Source: Verticillium longisporum
Taxonomy: Eukaryota; Ascomycota; Sordariomycetes; Glomerellales; Plectosphaerellaceae
Reading direction: 5' to 3'
Assembly: GCA_019188255.1 (NCBI GenBank)
Contig: JAETXT010000001.1
Coordinates: 6,200,001 to 6,264,000, forward strand
DNA: 64,000 nucleotides
Numbering within the stretch: the stretch's first letter is position 1; the number at the start of each line of letters is the position of its first letter. The notes under the pieces were generated by a model. That model was not told the DNA's origin and ran no database searches. It worked only from the letters and a program-made list of their open reading frames with translations. Positions 12,376 to 23,121 of this stretch are shown in pieces. A program made the translations under genes and the position numbers.

Positions 12376-13272
12376 ATTTTTGGTTCTTCAAAAGGTAGGC
12401 CGCTGCTGACTGGTGCAAACACCAATGCTTGTATTGACCGTCAAAGAGCGAGATGTCGTCGAATGTGCACTGCAGCAAGTGGAAACAATGCAAGGCTGAG
12501 AGGCGGCGCTACGGGTGCGATGCGTGGCTACAGATGCCGTCTGTTCTCTACGAGTGCAGAAATGACAGGGCCCAATGCGCCCGAAGCGAAAGCCCAGAGT
12601 TGACGATTCGCGCGCTGGAGGTGCCAATTGATGCGCCGCGAGCTGATCAGATACGCGATCCTTGGATGCAAACAGGCGAGGCACGAGCGTCGACGAGAGT
12701 CGCGATCTGAGAAGGCGCTCGGACCACCTCGAGCCTCCCACTCGCTCGATGACTCAGCAGTCACTATCCCCAAGGTCTGACTTCTGGCGATTGGCCATTG
12801 AAGAGAGATGCCAAGGTAGGAAACTGGTGTGCAGAGGATGAATGCATTGAATAAATCCAGTCTGTTCTTGGTTATCGACGGATGTGTTTTCGAATTTGTT
12901 AAACCGTAAATGTAGCACTTCCGTCAACAAAGCCTATGTCTAAGCCATCTCATCGTACCATAGGTAGCTCAAAAGGATGGAGTGGACGGCAGAAAGTGCC
13001 CAGGCAAACTCCATTGTGAGAATCTATGTGCTCAGAGGGGCGTATGTCCTCTATCCGGCTTTCAAAGCATAAGGTAGGTAGCCAAGTAACCTCCCCGCAG
13101 CGCATGCAGCGTCCCCTGCTGCCTCCCCTCCCAGCCCAGTCATTTGTATTTTGGTGTACAGTTTCGTTCCATCCCCGATCATATTGTACAAAGTCCGACG
13201 GTCCTCCCTGCCTGGTGATCTCTTGTCGTACAAGACCCAGGGTCGACTGCCAGCTTCCCTCGTGGCAATGAC
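12376..13272. other. Gene-free spacer
   Basis: About 0.9 kb between the 5' end of the E/P/A-rich protein gene and the 3' end of ISD11. Short overlapping ORFs on both strands show no protein-like composition. Nothing further seen. Confidence 0.55.
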
Positions 13273-13907
13273 TTAATCGTAACTGTATCATATCAGTAAC
13301 TGCTCGAAAATGCGAGAAGAAAACGACGTACCCCTGCTCCTTTTGCCTCACAATCTCGCTATGGTCGCCCTTCTCCTTGCCCTTCAAACAATCAGTATTG
13401 AGCAGATTCTGATAAACCGGAAAGGCATCACCGAAAAACTTACAGCAACACCGCCCTCGACAACTAATCGGTCCATCTGGAAGAACTGGCTGACCAGCGT
13501 TTGACGCTACAACCCTTGGTCAGTTCCACGACCCAATGCGAACGGCAGCGCCCGTCTCCAAGAAAGACAAAGGGTCGAGGCACGAACCTTCATCACCTGC
13601 AGCTCCTTGAGGCCCTTCTGGATCAGCTCCTGCACCTCCCGCGAGTCCTGGACGTGCTGGTGCTCCCTGAACGCATCCCTCGTTCGCCTTTTCGCGTAGT
13701 CCCGGAAGTTATAGGCCGCAAACTGCTCGCCCTGTCGCAGGAGCTGGCGGTACTGCCATTTTGGTTCCTCGTCAGTAACAAAGCTCTTTCTCTTGCCCTT
13801 CGCTGAGGCGGGCGCCGCGGGCGGGCGCAGAGTGGTTGGGCGGAACGTACTAGGGAGCGAGCCTGCTGCGGCGCGTCGCCCTTGAGCGCCTGCATCGCTG
13901 TCGCCAT
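13273..13907 (-). CDS. ISD11: ISD11 (LYRM4), cysteine desulfurase adaptor, five exons
   Basis: A mitochondrial-matrix LYR protein that binds and stabilises the cysteine desulfurase NFS1 for iron-sulfur cluster assembly. Exons: 13907-13851, 13752-13588, 13506-13444, 13381-13332, 13282-13273; total 345 nt, 114 residues. Introns use GTACGT, GTTCGT, GTAAGT and GTACGT donors with CAG, TAG, AAG and CAG acceptors. The start [11 protein letters not shown] leads to the LYR motif, split by intron 1 (SL / [11 protein letters not shown]), then [31 protein letters not shown], and [13 protein letters not shown]. The tail [19 protein letters not shown] ends in a 10-nt last coding exon placed after the ACAG acceptor at 13283. 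A nearer acceptor at about 13301 would give nearly the same tail (GY then stop) but a 31-nt intron, so I prefer the longer one. Length and motifs fit fungal ISD11 closely. Confidence 0.88.
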
Positions 13908-14653
13908 GGTGCGTGATGCTGCGCTGCGCTGGTGGAAGGAATGCTCGGAGGTAGATGTGTTGTGGCGGACGGACGATCGAAGGGGGGGTGGTCGATGGTC
14001 AACAGTGGAGGTGCTGGGGATTATTTCGCTGGAAGGATTCCCGGGGTATGATGCAACACTTTTCAGCATCTTCGGCATTATGCGGTTTGGGGGGCGGTTC
14101 GGGGTTTTCGCGCTTCGGACTTTGGATGACTCAGCATTTCGACATGTCTCTGGAGATGACACCTTAAGTTTCTTGCCATGACGAAAACAGAATAATGTCA
14201 CACTATACGTGCTCTCTTCATTGAACTTTTATGCTTCCCTATTATCTTTTTCCAAATCGACGGCTTAAATCCGTAGCCTGATATGCTGCGCTTTTGTGTA
14301 GCTGAATCCGAAAGACGGGAGCCTTCAGCAGGTCATTCAAGTCTTCCCAAGCTGCCGTCCCTCGCATGGACAAGATTCGCCGCCAGTCTCTCATACCATG
14401 AGGCTTCTTGACCATGCGTCTACAGGATATGCTCCGAAAGGTGACCTTATGGCCGGGCTACCGACTTCGGTCGTGCAAAGCTGGGGCGCCAATCGACTCT
14501 GGACGAGGGATGTCAAAGCCCAACAGTCGTGTGCGTTGTCGGTGCTCACGATGCCGCAGATTTAGCATACACTTTTGCGAGGCTGGATGATCCGTTCTTC
14601 AAGCTAGTCTTCCTTCTGCATCGTATTTGCCCAGGACAAAATGGATTGAGGCC
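13908..14653. other. Gene-free spacer
   Basis: About 0.75 kb holding the ISD11 promoter and the 3' flank of IPI3. No coding, RNA or repeat signal recognised. Confidence 0.55.
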
Positions 14654-16071
14654 TCATTTTGAAGATTTGGCATCAGCCAACTTCTGCAGTGTGGCCTTAT
14701 GCAGCGCCTTCTGACCTTCGATAATCTCTTTCAGCTCATCAATCTGCTTCTGCGCCGCAGCACTGTTGCCAGACTGCGTTGCCGGTAGTTCAGTAAAGGA
14801 CAGAATAGCCTTCTCCAGGACGCCATCGGGGAACCCTGTGCTGTTGAGCATATTCTGGAACCTACTAGGCGGTGCCAGATCAGCCTCGAGCTGGGCCGTG
14901 AAGGTGTACTGCCTCTCGGCGAGGCTGGGCTTGATGACTGTGATGGGCCTTGTCGTCTGGGCCGCCTGCGTGAGAGGCGGGAACACGAGGTTCGTGACGG
15001 AGGCGTTGAGGTCCGTCAGTTCTGTTGGGTGGCCATTGTCGGTGAGCTGCCACTGAAGAATCTTGCCCTTGGTATGGCCGGTAAGGACGGTCGTGCCGTC
15101 ATGACTGATAGCCAGGCAAGAAGCTGGGCCGCACTCGGGGTCGGCGACACCTAGCGGAGAAGTGACTTGGACGGCGGTCGAGGAGACTTCGGCGCTGTGC
15201 TGGCCGACCAGAGGCTTGGTACCAAAAAGTTCGACGAGATAGAGTGAGCCGTCCTCACACGAAACGAGGACGGCGCGCGAGCAGGGATCGAGGGCAACAC
15301 AGAGAGGGACGCTGGGGAACAGCAAGGTCCGCAAGGGCTCACCGGTCTGGTAATTCCAGATGATGCAGGTCTTGTCCTTACTGGCTGAGACGCAGAGGCT
15401 GGTTTCGGGATTCACGCTCTGGCTGACGACGAGCGAGGTGATGGCGCCCCTGTGATTTGACAAGGTCAAGTCGGGTTCCAGCTCTGTGGTGGCGTTGAGC
15501 TCGAGGAGACGGGACAAGGTCCACACGTGGATATTGGAGTCCTCAGACGCTGTTACAACGTGGTGACAAGTGGCGGCCACGCAGGTGACGGGCTGGACGT
15601 GGCATGGCGGTGTCGTAACCAGACGCCCAGTACAAGTCTGCGTGCTCGTCAGCCTATCGTTTGCGAGAAGAAGGGTATGAAAGGGAGGAAAGAAAACAAT
15701 GCAGGAGGGACAGGAAAAAAGAAATGGGTACGCACCTCCCACAGCATGAGGCTTCCGTCGACTGTGCCAACTGCAAGGACATCGCCGATCAGGGCCAAGC
15801 TCCTGATGCGTTCACCCAAGGTGACGGTGACCTCCTGGGTGCCACGCGCCTTGGAGTACACATGGATCTGGGACTTTCCGTTCTGCGCGGCAAACACGTG
15901 GGACGGGCTAATGGCCAAGCAATTCGTCGGAGCAGCGCTTTTCTTGTAGTTGGACTTGACAGCATAGCTCGGCGTCAGAGTGTGACAGTGAATGCCGACA
16001 TCTTTTGAGATGGCCGTATTGGCGGCGATAGGGGGGCCGCAAACAGCGGAGAAGAATTCCTCAGACAGCAT
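14654..16071 (-). CDS. IPI3: IPI3, WD40 subunit of the Rix1 pre-60S complex
   Basis: Exons 16071-15736 and 15637-14654 with a phase-0 intron (15735-15638; donor GTGCGT, acceptor GCAG) give 439 residues. The protein starts MLSEEFFSAVCGPPI and consists of WD40 blades: GKSQIHVYSKARG, RSLALIGDVLAVGTVDGSLMLWE, VTCVAATCHHVVTASEDSNIHVWTL-type repeats, TSLCVSASKDKTCIIWNYQTGE, ALDPCSRAVLVSCEDGSLYLV, and ISHDGTTVLTGHTKGKILQWQL. A C-terminal helical tail (QKQIDELKEIIEGQKALHKATLQKL) is probably a coiled coil. Ipi3 works with Rix1/Ipi1 and the AAA ATPase Rea1 in ITS2 processing and late 60S maturation in the nucleoplasm, and in yeast also in replication licensing. Size, blade order and the coiled-coil tail agree with Ipi3; another WD40 ribosome-assembly factor cannot be excluded without a search. 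Confidence 0.82.
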
Positions 16072-17034
16072 GACGGGGATATGTTGGTCCGAGTAAGTGT
16101 CCCTTAGTGTAGTAGGCGAGGAGATGAGATTGAGACCAACAAGTCTGGGCCTGGGTCTGGGTCAGGCTTCAGAGTTGCCGGAGCTGAGTGGAGGTGAAAG
16201 TGCTGTTGGATGCCGTGGCGGAATGTCACCACCACACTATGCCCAGAGTACGATGGGTCCCAACGAGGAATAGAAGCTGGCGGCGGCTGCTTCGTTCCGG
16301 ACTGGTCTATTCAACGCTGAGCCTGGCCCGATTTCCATAGACTGAAGGCGTTCTTGGGTGAGCCGGCTTGATGTTGAGATGACAAGCGTCGACAGGATGG
16401 TGATGGAAAAATAGAGGTTTTTCTTTTGCAGCCGGCGCCGGCTGGCCTTGGTGCTGCACACTACCTGCCGGCGGAGGTGATGGGGGGATTGGGGGTTGCA
16501 GCGTTGCAGCAGGAGCATTCGGCCAAGTGGGGCACTCAGCCTGTGGCTTGCCTTTCTTGCCTTTGAACACCACAACTTGGAAGCGACGACGGCGCTATCC
16601 TCTGATCCTCTGTGGTGGCTGCCTTGGCTGCCTGCCACGCCGCTTGGCCCAAGCTCCCTTCGCACCTGCTTCGCCCTCATCCAGTGCTCCAATGCAGCCA
16701 TCGTCCAACAATCGACACCAACAATCGACGCTTTCTTTTGAAGCCTTGGGGTCATGCTCACACTCACCTGCAAGCACTAGCAGCACTTGGGGCCACGTCT
16801 CCCTGCGGCCAACAGATAGATCATCCCTTCCTTTTTCTTTCAAGACATCATCCATGTCGCGATCTTGCGTATTCCTAGCATGACGGCTATTGTCTTGGGT
16901 GATTCGACTCCTCTGGGTCACCGCCGCCATTGTCATCTGCAGCCACTTCTGGGGGCCCTGTAGGGCTTTGTTCTCGCCTATGCCGAAGCCTCGTGGCATC
17001 TTCTCATCCGTCTCGTCACAGGTGAAGTTGGTCG

Positions 17035-17073
<39 letters not shown>

Positions 17074-18883
17074 AAGAGAGTCCGCAGCAGGCACCTGGAT
17101 ATGAGCAGACAACCGACGACGATAAAAGTGACGACAGTCCTCCGCAATTACCACCGAGACAAGCAAAGCAAAGCAACTAACGTCTGCTTCATGACTCGAC
17201 CAGTTACCAACGGCCCGCCGCCAGCTCCGACAACGACTCTCCTCGATAGCGTTGTGCCTGGCGTGGATCATCTCTCTGCACCTAAACCCCTCCCCGTCTT
17301 TGTCCAAGTAACCGAATACCCCTGTCGGCAGCCACGAATGGGGGGTTTGCATATGCTACGTCTGGGCTAATTGTCCCCGTCATCCAGCCCACCTCCGGCA
17401 TGGCAATGCACGGCAGCACCCAATTGATGGGATGCGGCCGATCCGCTGAGCGATCTAGCAAAAGTATGACAGGCAATTGGGTGGATTGTTCGCAAGGGTC
17501 TTCGAAGGGGGAGAGCCCAGTTCAACGCCATCCGCCCGACTCTGTCAAACCTCTGCCGCTACCCGCCGAAACCTATCTATCATTTCCAACACGACAAGGA
17601 CACGAGCGCCCTCCTCATCTACTTGCGAACAGCCAGTGGCGAGCAAGCGCGGCGTTCGCGTACTGAGTATGAATGTGCGACCGTGCGACCAACCGTTCGA
17701 CTAGAACCGGGACGGGACGTCAGAGATACACTACTGGTCTCTCCCGAAGGCCGAGCGCTCGGCAAGCACCTCCCTTTACACTAGTGTTGGGCCACCTACG
17801 CCGTCATCACCAAGCCTCTCTCCCTTCTGCCTCGCCTCTTAATTTCTTCGAGTTAGACAGCCCTCATTCAGGAAGACCACCACGGCAGCGGCATGAGGTA
17901 CCCTCTCAGCGCCTCTCTGACATGGAGTATGGCTCCGCTCGTTCAGCGGTTTTATCCCTCTTCCCCGCCTAGCCGCTTGCCCACCGCCTCGCATGTGTCA
18001 GAAGGGACCTCAACAGCCGAGTGTTACCCACGATCTGATTCCATCATTGGTGACATCCATGACTTACTCCTCTTCTGCGCAGCACACCTGCGACTGGGAA
18101 TGCGCTAATCTCGACTTCTTTTGAGTTTGCAGCGGAGGAGACCAAGCTGGACTCGAGCCTTGGCTTCTTGGAGGGTCGACACCCTGATCACGGACCATAT
18201 TTTTTCTTCTTCTATCCTCTCACATCTTGATCCGAGCGTCCGCAGTTGGGGTTTTCGAAGTCAGCGCTCCATCTCCCCTGACCAGGGTGTCAGGATCACC
18301 CTTATCTCGCCATCGGAAGCTCTCCACTTTGACCCCCTTGTCCTTCGGCTCTGGTGGAGTGGCGGAGCGGCAGCCCTCGAGAAACTGGAGTTGGCTTGTG
18401 TCTGTCTACGAATCTCTTGTCTTGACGAGCTACACACAGGATCAGCTGTGAGGATACTCTGAGTCGGTAAGGGAAGCAAGAGGACCACACCACCCACCCA
18501 CCCACTCTTCTCTTGACGAGGGGGGATCATGTCTCGCCCTAGACATCAACAGTTCTTTTTCGTCGAGTGCGTCCGAAAGAAATCCGTGTGGTATCACTGC
18601 AGACGCGGCTTTCCTTGCACAAGCTCAGTCTCGTCCCAGTCGTCCCAGTCCCCCGACATTTTTGCCTCCGCTCTGCGCTCCACAGCAAGCCCGTCTTCCT
18701 CATCCCTCGTCCCCTCGTGCGCCTTCATGTTATCGTCCTCGTGGCGTGGACTTGACCCCGGCCAGCTGCCCTCCGTATAATACACAGGTCACAGCCTGTC
18801 GTCGCCAGCCCTGGCTCGCAGCTCTCTTGCTTTCACATCTCTTGTCCAATGGCACCATCATCAACCCATGTGGCCTGCACCCC
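16072..18883. other. Gene-free stretch between two divergent genes
   Basis: About 2.8 kb shared upstream region of IPI3 (-) and the Ser-rich protein gene (+). It contains a GA dinucleotide run at about 17038-17069 and several C/T-rich segments from 17500 onwards, typical of long fungal leaders. No ORF has convincing protein character. Confidence 0.55.
17038..17069. repeat. (GA)n microsatellite
   Basis: About 16 uninterrupted GA units followed by imperfect GAAA/GAGA copies to about 17080. A simple-sequence repeat in the intergenic region. Confidence 0.9.
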
Positions 18884-21100
18884 ATGTTCGCTCTAGACGT
18901 CGCAGCAAGCAGCTCCCCTGCCCAGGCCCCACGCTCGGCCGATGCCCTTGCAAATATGGCAAGGCGACGAGCACTATCCTCTCCCCGGTTTAAAAGAGAT
19001 TCATCCCCTACCATCCCGCGCAGGCGATCCGTCCGGAGCATGAAAAACCTCCTGCCATTGACATTGCATACCAACTGTTACGCCTTTTCGGCCCAGGCCC
19101 AACCACTCTTCTTACTTGGCGGCATGGACCCACTCGACGTCGACGACGAACTCAACATGGTCGCTTGTAACTTTCCCGTGTTTCTGGCAAACGACCGCGA
19201 GTTCTTCAACCTGATCTTCACCGTCAAGAATCTGTCCGCCGGCGCCCCTTCCCCTGCCCTTGGATCCGATGAAGGGCAATGGCAGTCCTCAGCGGCCCTA
19301 GCCAGCGCTGCCCCGCAACAGCACTCTGCGGTACGATTCCAGTCGACTGAACCGAAGACGGAAGAGAAGACGCAGTTCCGGGCGACGCAGCACGAACTAT
19401 CGGACTCCGAATCCATCTCGAGCGGCCCTTCATTCAGCGAAGTCGAGCCTGCATCCTCAAGGCAACTGTCAGTCATCACCGCTGCCACGTCTGTCACGGG
19501 CGGTCGAAACTCTGTGGCTTCCCACAAACGCCTCTCATCGCTTGGCCACAACACCGACGCCAGCTGGATAGACTTGGAGCCCGACATGACTGCGGAGGAC
19601 GATGGCGCGAGCATCGATGGGGTGACTGTGCCAAGGGGCCTGCGACCATCTTCAGACATTGACGAGGGTCATCGAGGCGACAGTCCTGTACGGGCGGTGA
19701 CAGCGAACGCTGCGCTACGAGCTGCTCCGAGCCTATTTGAAGGCTTGCCTAGATCTAGCACCCGAACCTGGAGCTTGCAAATGCAGACAATACCATCGAC
19801 CCATGCTGAGCGACGCCGTTCGCTCAATCATGTTGAGATGTCCATACCGCAGCGGAGATCTTCGCTCTATGCCGACACAACAGCCAACTCAAAGAACTTC
19901 AGCTTCCTGGCGACGCCAGACTTGTCGTCCCGAGCCTCATTCGAGGCGCCTGCCACAGGCGTCCTCCATCAAGGTCCCGCATCGGCCCAAGCAGAGGCAA
20001 CGAGCCCAGCTCTTGATGACCTCAATGACGACATAGAACCGTGGTTCCGGTATGTAGACCAACAGCATGTCTCCTCCGCCGAAAGAAGAAGAACAGTCCA
20101 TGCCTCGAAACGGCAATCTCACACGCTGCCAACTCCACCGCTGGATGAGGTGCAATCCTGGCTCGACAGCTCACTGGACGCCTCACAGCTGGAAGACGGA
20201 CACCGCATGCCACTACCGCCAGATGTGGTCGAGACGTTACGGGTCTCCCTCGCTTGCTTCCCAGAAACGATGTTGCTGTGTTCGAGCCTATCTACCGAGA
20301 CCATTCGCAGCTATGCAAAGAAGGTGAAGCACCCCGCTAATGAACCAGCCAGCCTACACACTCCGCCCCCGTCGCCGAAGAGATGGAAATGGTCGAATGT
20401 CCTGGGTCAGCGACGGAGTGTCTCCTCGTTGAAACGCGACTCAATCTCACAACGGCATTCCACGGAGCTCAATACATGCACCGAAGCTTCAACAACGACG
20501 GCGTGTTCGTCATCACAGCCACCATGGTTACGCCTTCGCAACATTTTCCCTGACGGCTCTGATTATCTGCTGGACGCGTTGTACGCCCACTTGGTTGCAT
20601 ATAGCTACGTATCTGGTCTGGTACCCCGCTCAAATGCCAAGCACTCGAACCGCGTGGACCGGATGCCTTCGACTCCAGATCATGAGCGCCATTCGACCGA
20701 GTCCTTGAAGAGTAAGGATTCGAACTCGAATGACATTCCGAAGAAGGCGGCGCATCTTCTCGGGCTACAAGATGCTGCCACGCCACCTTCTCCCCATTCA
20801 CCACAAGCCCAACGACTTCGCAAGAAGTCGAGCATTCTGGATACACTGCGTGGCTCTCGTTCACCGCTGTCGACGCAATCGCCATCCATCGATAGTCGGC
20901 CTATGAAAGATATTCAAGTCGGGTTGGCTCGTTGCATAGGTCGGCTCGTAACGACGCTGCGTGTTAGTCCTGGTGAGGGTGCCGAGGACGAGACCTTACT
21001 CTTGGCGGGTGAGGAGTCCAAGCTTGGAAACATCGACCCCTTGCTTGTGCGATCGTTGTGCGAAATTGTACGCTGTTGTGAGGAGACGGCACAAGCCTAG
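18884..21100 (+). CDS. Ser-rich, mostly disordered protein of unknown function
   Basis: A single-exon frame from the first in-frame ATG (18884) to the stop at 21098-21100 gives 738 residues; ATGs at 18956 (MARRRALSS) and later are possible starts. A fairly ordered patch near the N-terminus (LFLLGGMDPLDVDDELNMVA, VFLANDREFFNLIFTVKNL) is followed by several hundred Ser/Thr/Arg-rich residues with many potential phosphorylation sites (RRRSLNHVEM, RRSVSSLKRDS). Ordered segments return near WFRYVDQQH, VVETLRVSLACFPETMLLC, LRLRNIFPDGSDYLLDALYAHLVAYSYV, and the C-terminus PLLVRSLCEIVRCCEE. The hydrophobic C-terminal segments look like the conserved core. I do not recognise the family. The length of the clean frame and the steady composition support a real gene. 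Confidence 0.72.
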   Translation: MFALDVAASSSPAQAPRSADALANMARRRALSSPRFKRDSSPTIPRRRSVRSMKNLLPLTLHTNCYAFSAQAQPLFLLGGMDPLDVDDELNMVACNFPVFLANDREFFNLIFTVKNLSAGAPSPALGSDEGQWQSSAALASAAPQQHSAVRFQSTEPKTEEKTQFRATQHELSDSESISSGPSFSEVEPASSRQLSVITAATSVTGGRNSVASHKRLSSLGHNTDASWIDLEPDMTAEDDGASIDGVTVPRGLRPSSDIDEGHRGDSPVRAVTANAALRAAPSLFEGLPRSSTRTWSLQMQTIPSTHAERRRSLNHVEMSIPQRRSSLYADTTANSKNFSFLATPDLSSRASFEAPATGVLHQGPASAQAEATSPALDDLNDDIEPWFRYVDQQHVSSAERRRTVHASKRQSHTLPTPPLDEVQSWLDSSLDASQLEDGHRMPLPPDVVETLRVSLACFPETMLLCSSLSTETIRSYAKKVKHPANEPASLHTPPPSPKRWKWSNVLGQRRSVSSLKRDSISQRHSTELNTCTEASTTTACSSSQPPWLRLRNIFPDGSDYLLDALYAHLVAYSYVSGLVPRSNAKHSNRVDRMPSTPDHERHSTESLKSKDSNSNDIPKKAAHLLGLQDAATPPSPHSPQAQRLRKKSSILDTLRGSRSPLSTQSPSIDSRPMKDIQVGLARCIGRLVTTLRVSPGEGAEDETLLLAGEESKLGNIDPLLVRSLCEIVRCCEETAQA

Positions 21101-23121
21101 TCTTCATCCTCAACGACAGCGATCTGGAACATCAATTCCTTCTCTTCTTCTTCTCTTTGTCTTTCTTACGTCCTCTCTGATAGGACAGATATTGTAAGGT
21201 TTGGGCGCGGATGACGGTGTTTATACCCTTGCACAAAGCCGCGAATCGCGAGCCGGAGTTTTTGTGGTTGACTCTACCCCGGGAGGGTTTCGCCGGATCA
21301 CGTCGCCGGCGGCACGGCTTGATGGACTCTGTACAATATTCATAATGACCGTTCTAAATTGACTGGTACGATACCACTTGTGCTTTCTTCCGTCTCTAAC
21401 ATGCCTTTTGCTCTGTTATCGTGGGACTTTTCCTCTACTGGCCAAAGATATCCCACCTTGACAACGTTGGCTTGGCATGGTCCCGAGGCTGTGATTCGCA
21501 ATCACGGAGCACGACCGATTCAGAGAGTGGTAGATTAACTAACCCCAGGTTTCAGACTCTGGCGAAGCTCATCACGAGTCGTCACCTCGCTGCACCCTCA
21601 CCCCAGCAGCCCACCTTGATTCTTCAGCCCTGTCCCAAATGGAATAATAGAATGGGAAGAGTCAAGGGATGATGCCTGGCAGAGCAGCAGCGTGGCAATG
21701 TGTCGTCATTCGCGATCTGGACCACATCAGGCGTGTGGCCTCGTCGCTCCTTTTCCCCTTCCACACCCCGGTAGTGGCGACCAGGATAGAAAAAAAAAAG
21801 CCATTGCTGAGTTCCGGTTCCCGGTGCTTGCACATTTGACGATGGTCTTTTATGCACCAAACCCTGCCTGGTGCTGCACAAACGGCCTTCCTCGACGAGG
21901 GCACAGCGCAAAGGGACACTGTTGACGCGCCAAGTACAGGATTGCGATCATGTCGTTCTCATTTCCCACCTCGCTCGCGATCAGCAGCCGCTGGGTCGAG
22001 GTATCAGGGAGGAAGGTCCATTGCGAATAAGTAGGCCAACGCACAGACGAGGCGCAGAACACCAGGCGGGCGGGGATATACAGAATGCGAGCAAAGGCAC
22101 AGCACACATGGCCCAATCCAGCCCGGTTGACGCGGCGGTTCGACGCGCTGCAGAATCGCCGCACGGGCGCGCGTTGTCCATCTGTTTCCTGGTCCCCCCT
22201 TTTTTTTTCGGTCGTTCAAGTCGAGTCTGACGAAACGACGTTTAAGCCGCATGGAGAAGGCTGCTCGTCGATCATGGTCCGAGTCCCCTCTCTTTCCCGC
22301 ACCCGCCTCCCGTTCACAGCAGCAGGGAAAACACAGGGGGAAAAAGGGGGGGGGTTGTGGGCCGCGCGGGTTGCGGACGCACTGGTCGGGCCGCGGTGTG
22401 GGGGTCGCGGACGCTTTACCGTATCTGGACGCTTCCTCCGGGCTTTTGAGGAGGGGTTGTAGACCGGGCGTCAGACGTGCGGAAGCCGCGAGTTGGGGTT
22501 TCTGGAGTTCGGACGCCTGGGTCGTCGGAGGAGACGCCGGTGGTGGATGGAGAGTTGTTAGATCTGTCCGACAGCGTCACGCGAACCCTTCTCTGGGGGC
22601 GCGTCACTGGGTAGGAGTAAGGTTGTCCGCGAGGTTGTCGCTCGAACATCGCTGGCCTGCCCGGATGAGTGATCGTCGTACTGGCCATACACGGCACCCA
22701 TTGAAAGAGGCTAGACCAAGACCCAGTGTCACCGAGACACCGCTTAGAGCGAGTATACGTGACCGCTCGCCATGAGTGAAGACTTACAAGCGCCCCCACT
22801 TGACTCACCAAGTGGCTTGCATGTCAATAGACTCTCTGAAGGCGTAAAGGGTGAGCGGCACGTCAATGTTAGATTTTACTGATGTCTTGGAGAAAAAAGA
22901 TGTACTGCTTTCTGAGCTATTACCTTGGAACGGGGATGGTGGTTGCAACACGAACATGGCATGTCACAGCACAATTGTGCATCAAGTTAAGCTCCAGCCA
23001 CGTCGTAGTTATCATTAAACAAAATTCTAGTTGCCAGTTAAAGGTCCCCTCATCCCCTCCTCGCCCGCACCTAGGGGACCATTGGCTAGTACGTGAGAGA
23101 CACCTCGCGTGGCCACGCCGC
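21101..23121. other. Gene-free spacer between convergent genes
   Basis: About 2 kb between the 3' ends of the Ser-rich protein gene (+) and the carbonic anhydrase gene (-). It carries several homopolymers (A run near 21790, T run near 22200, G run near 22348) but no protein-like ORF or RNA gene that I can support. Confidence 0.5.
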
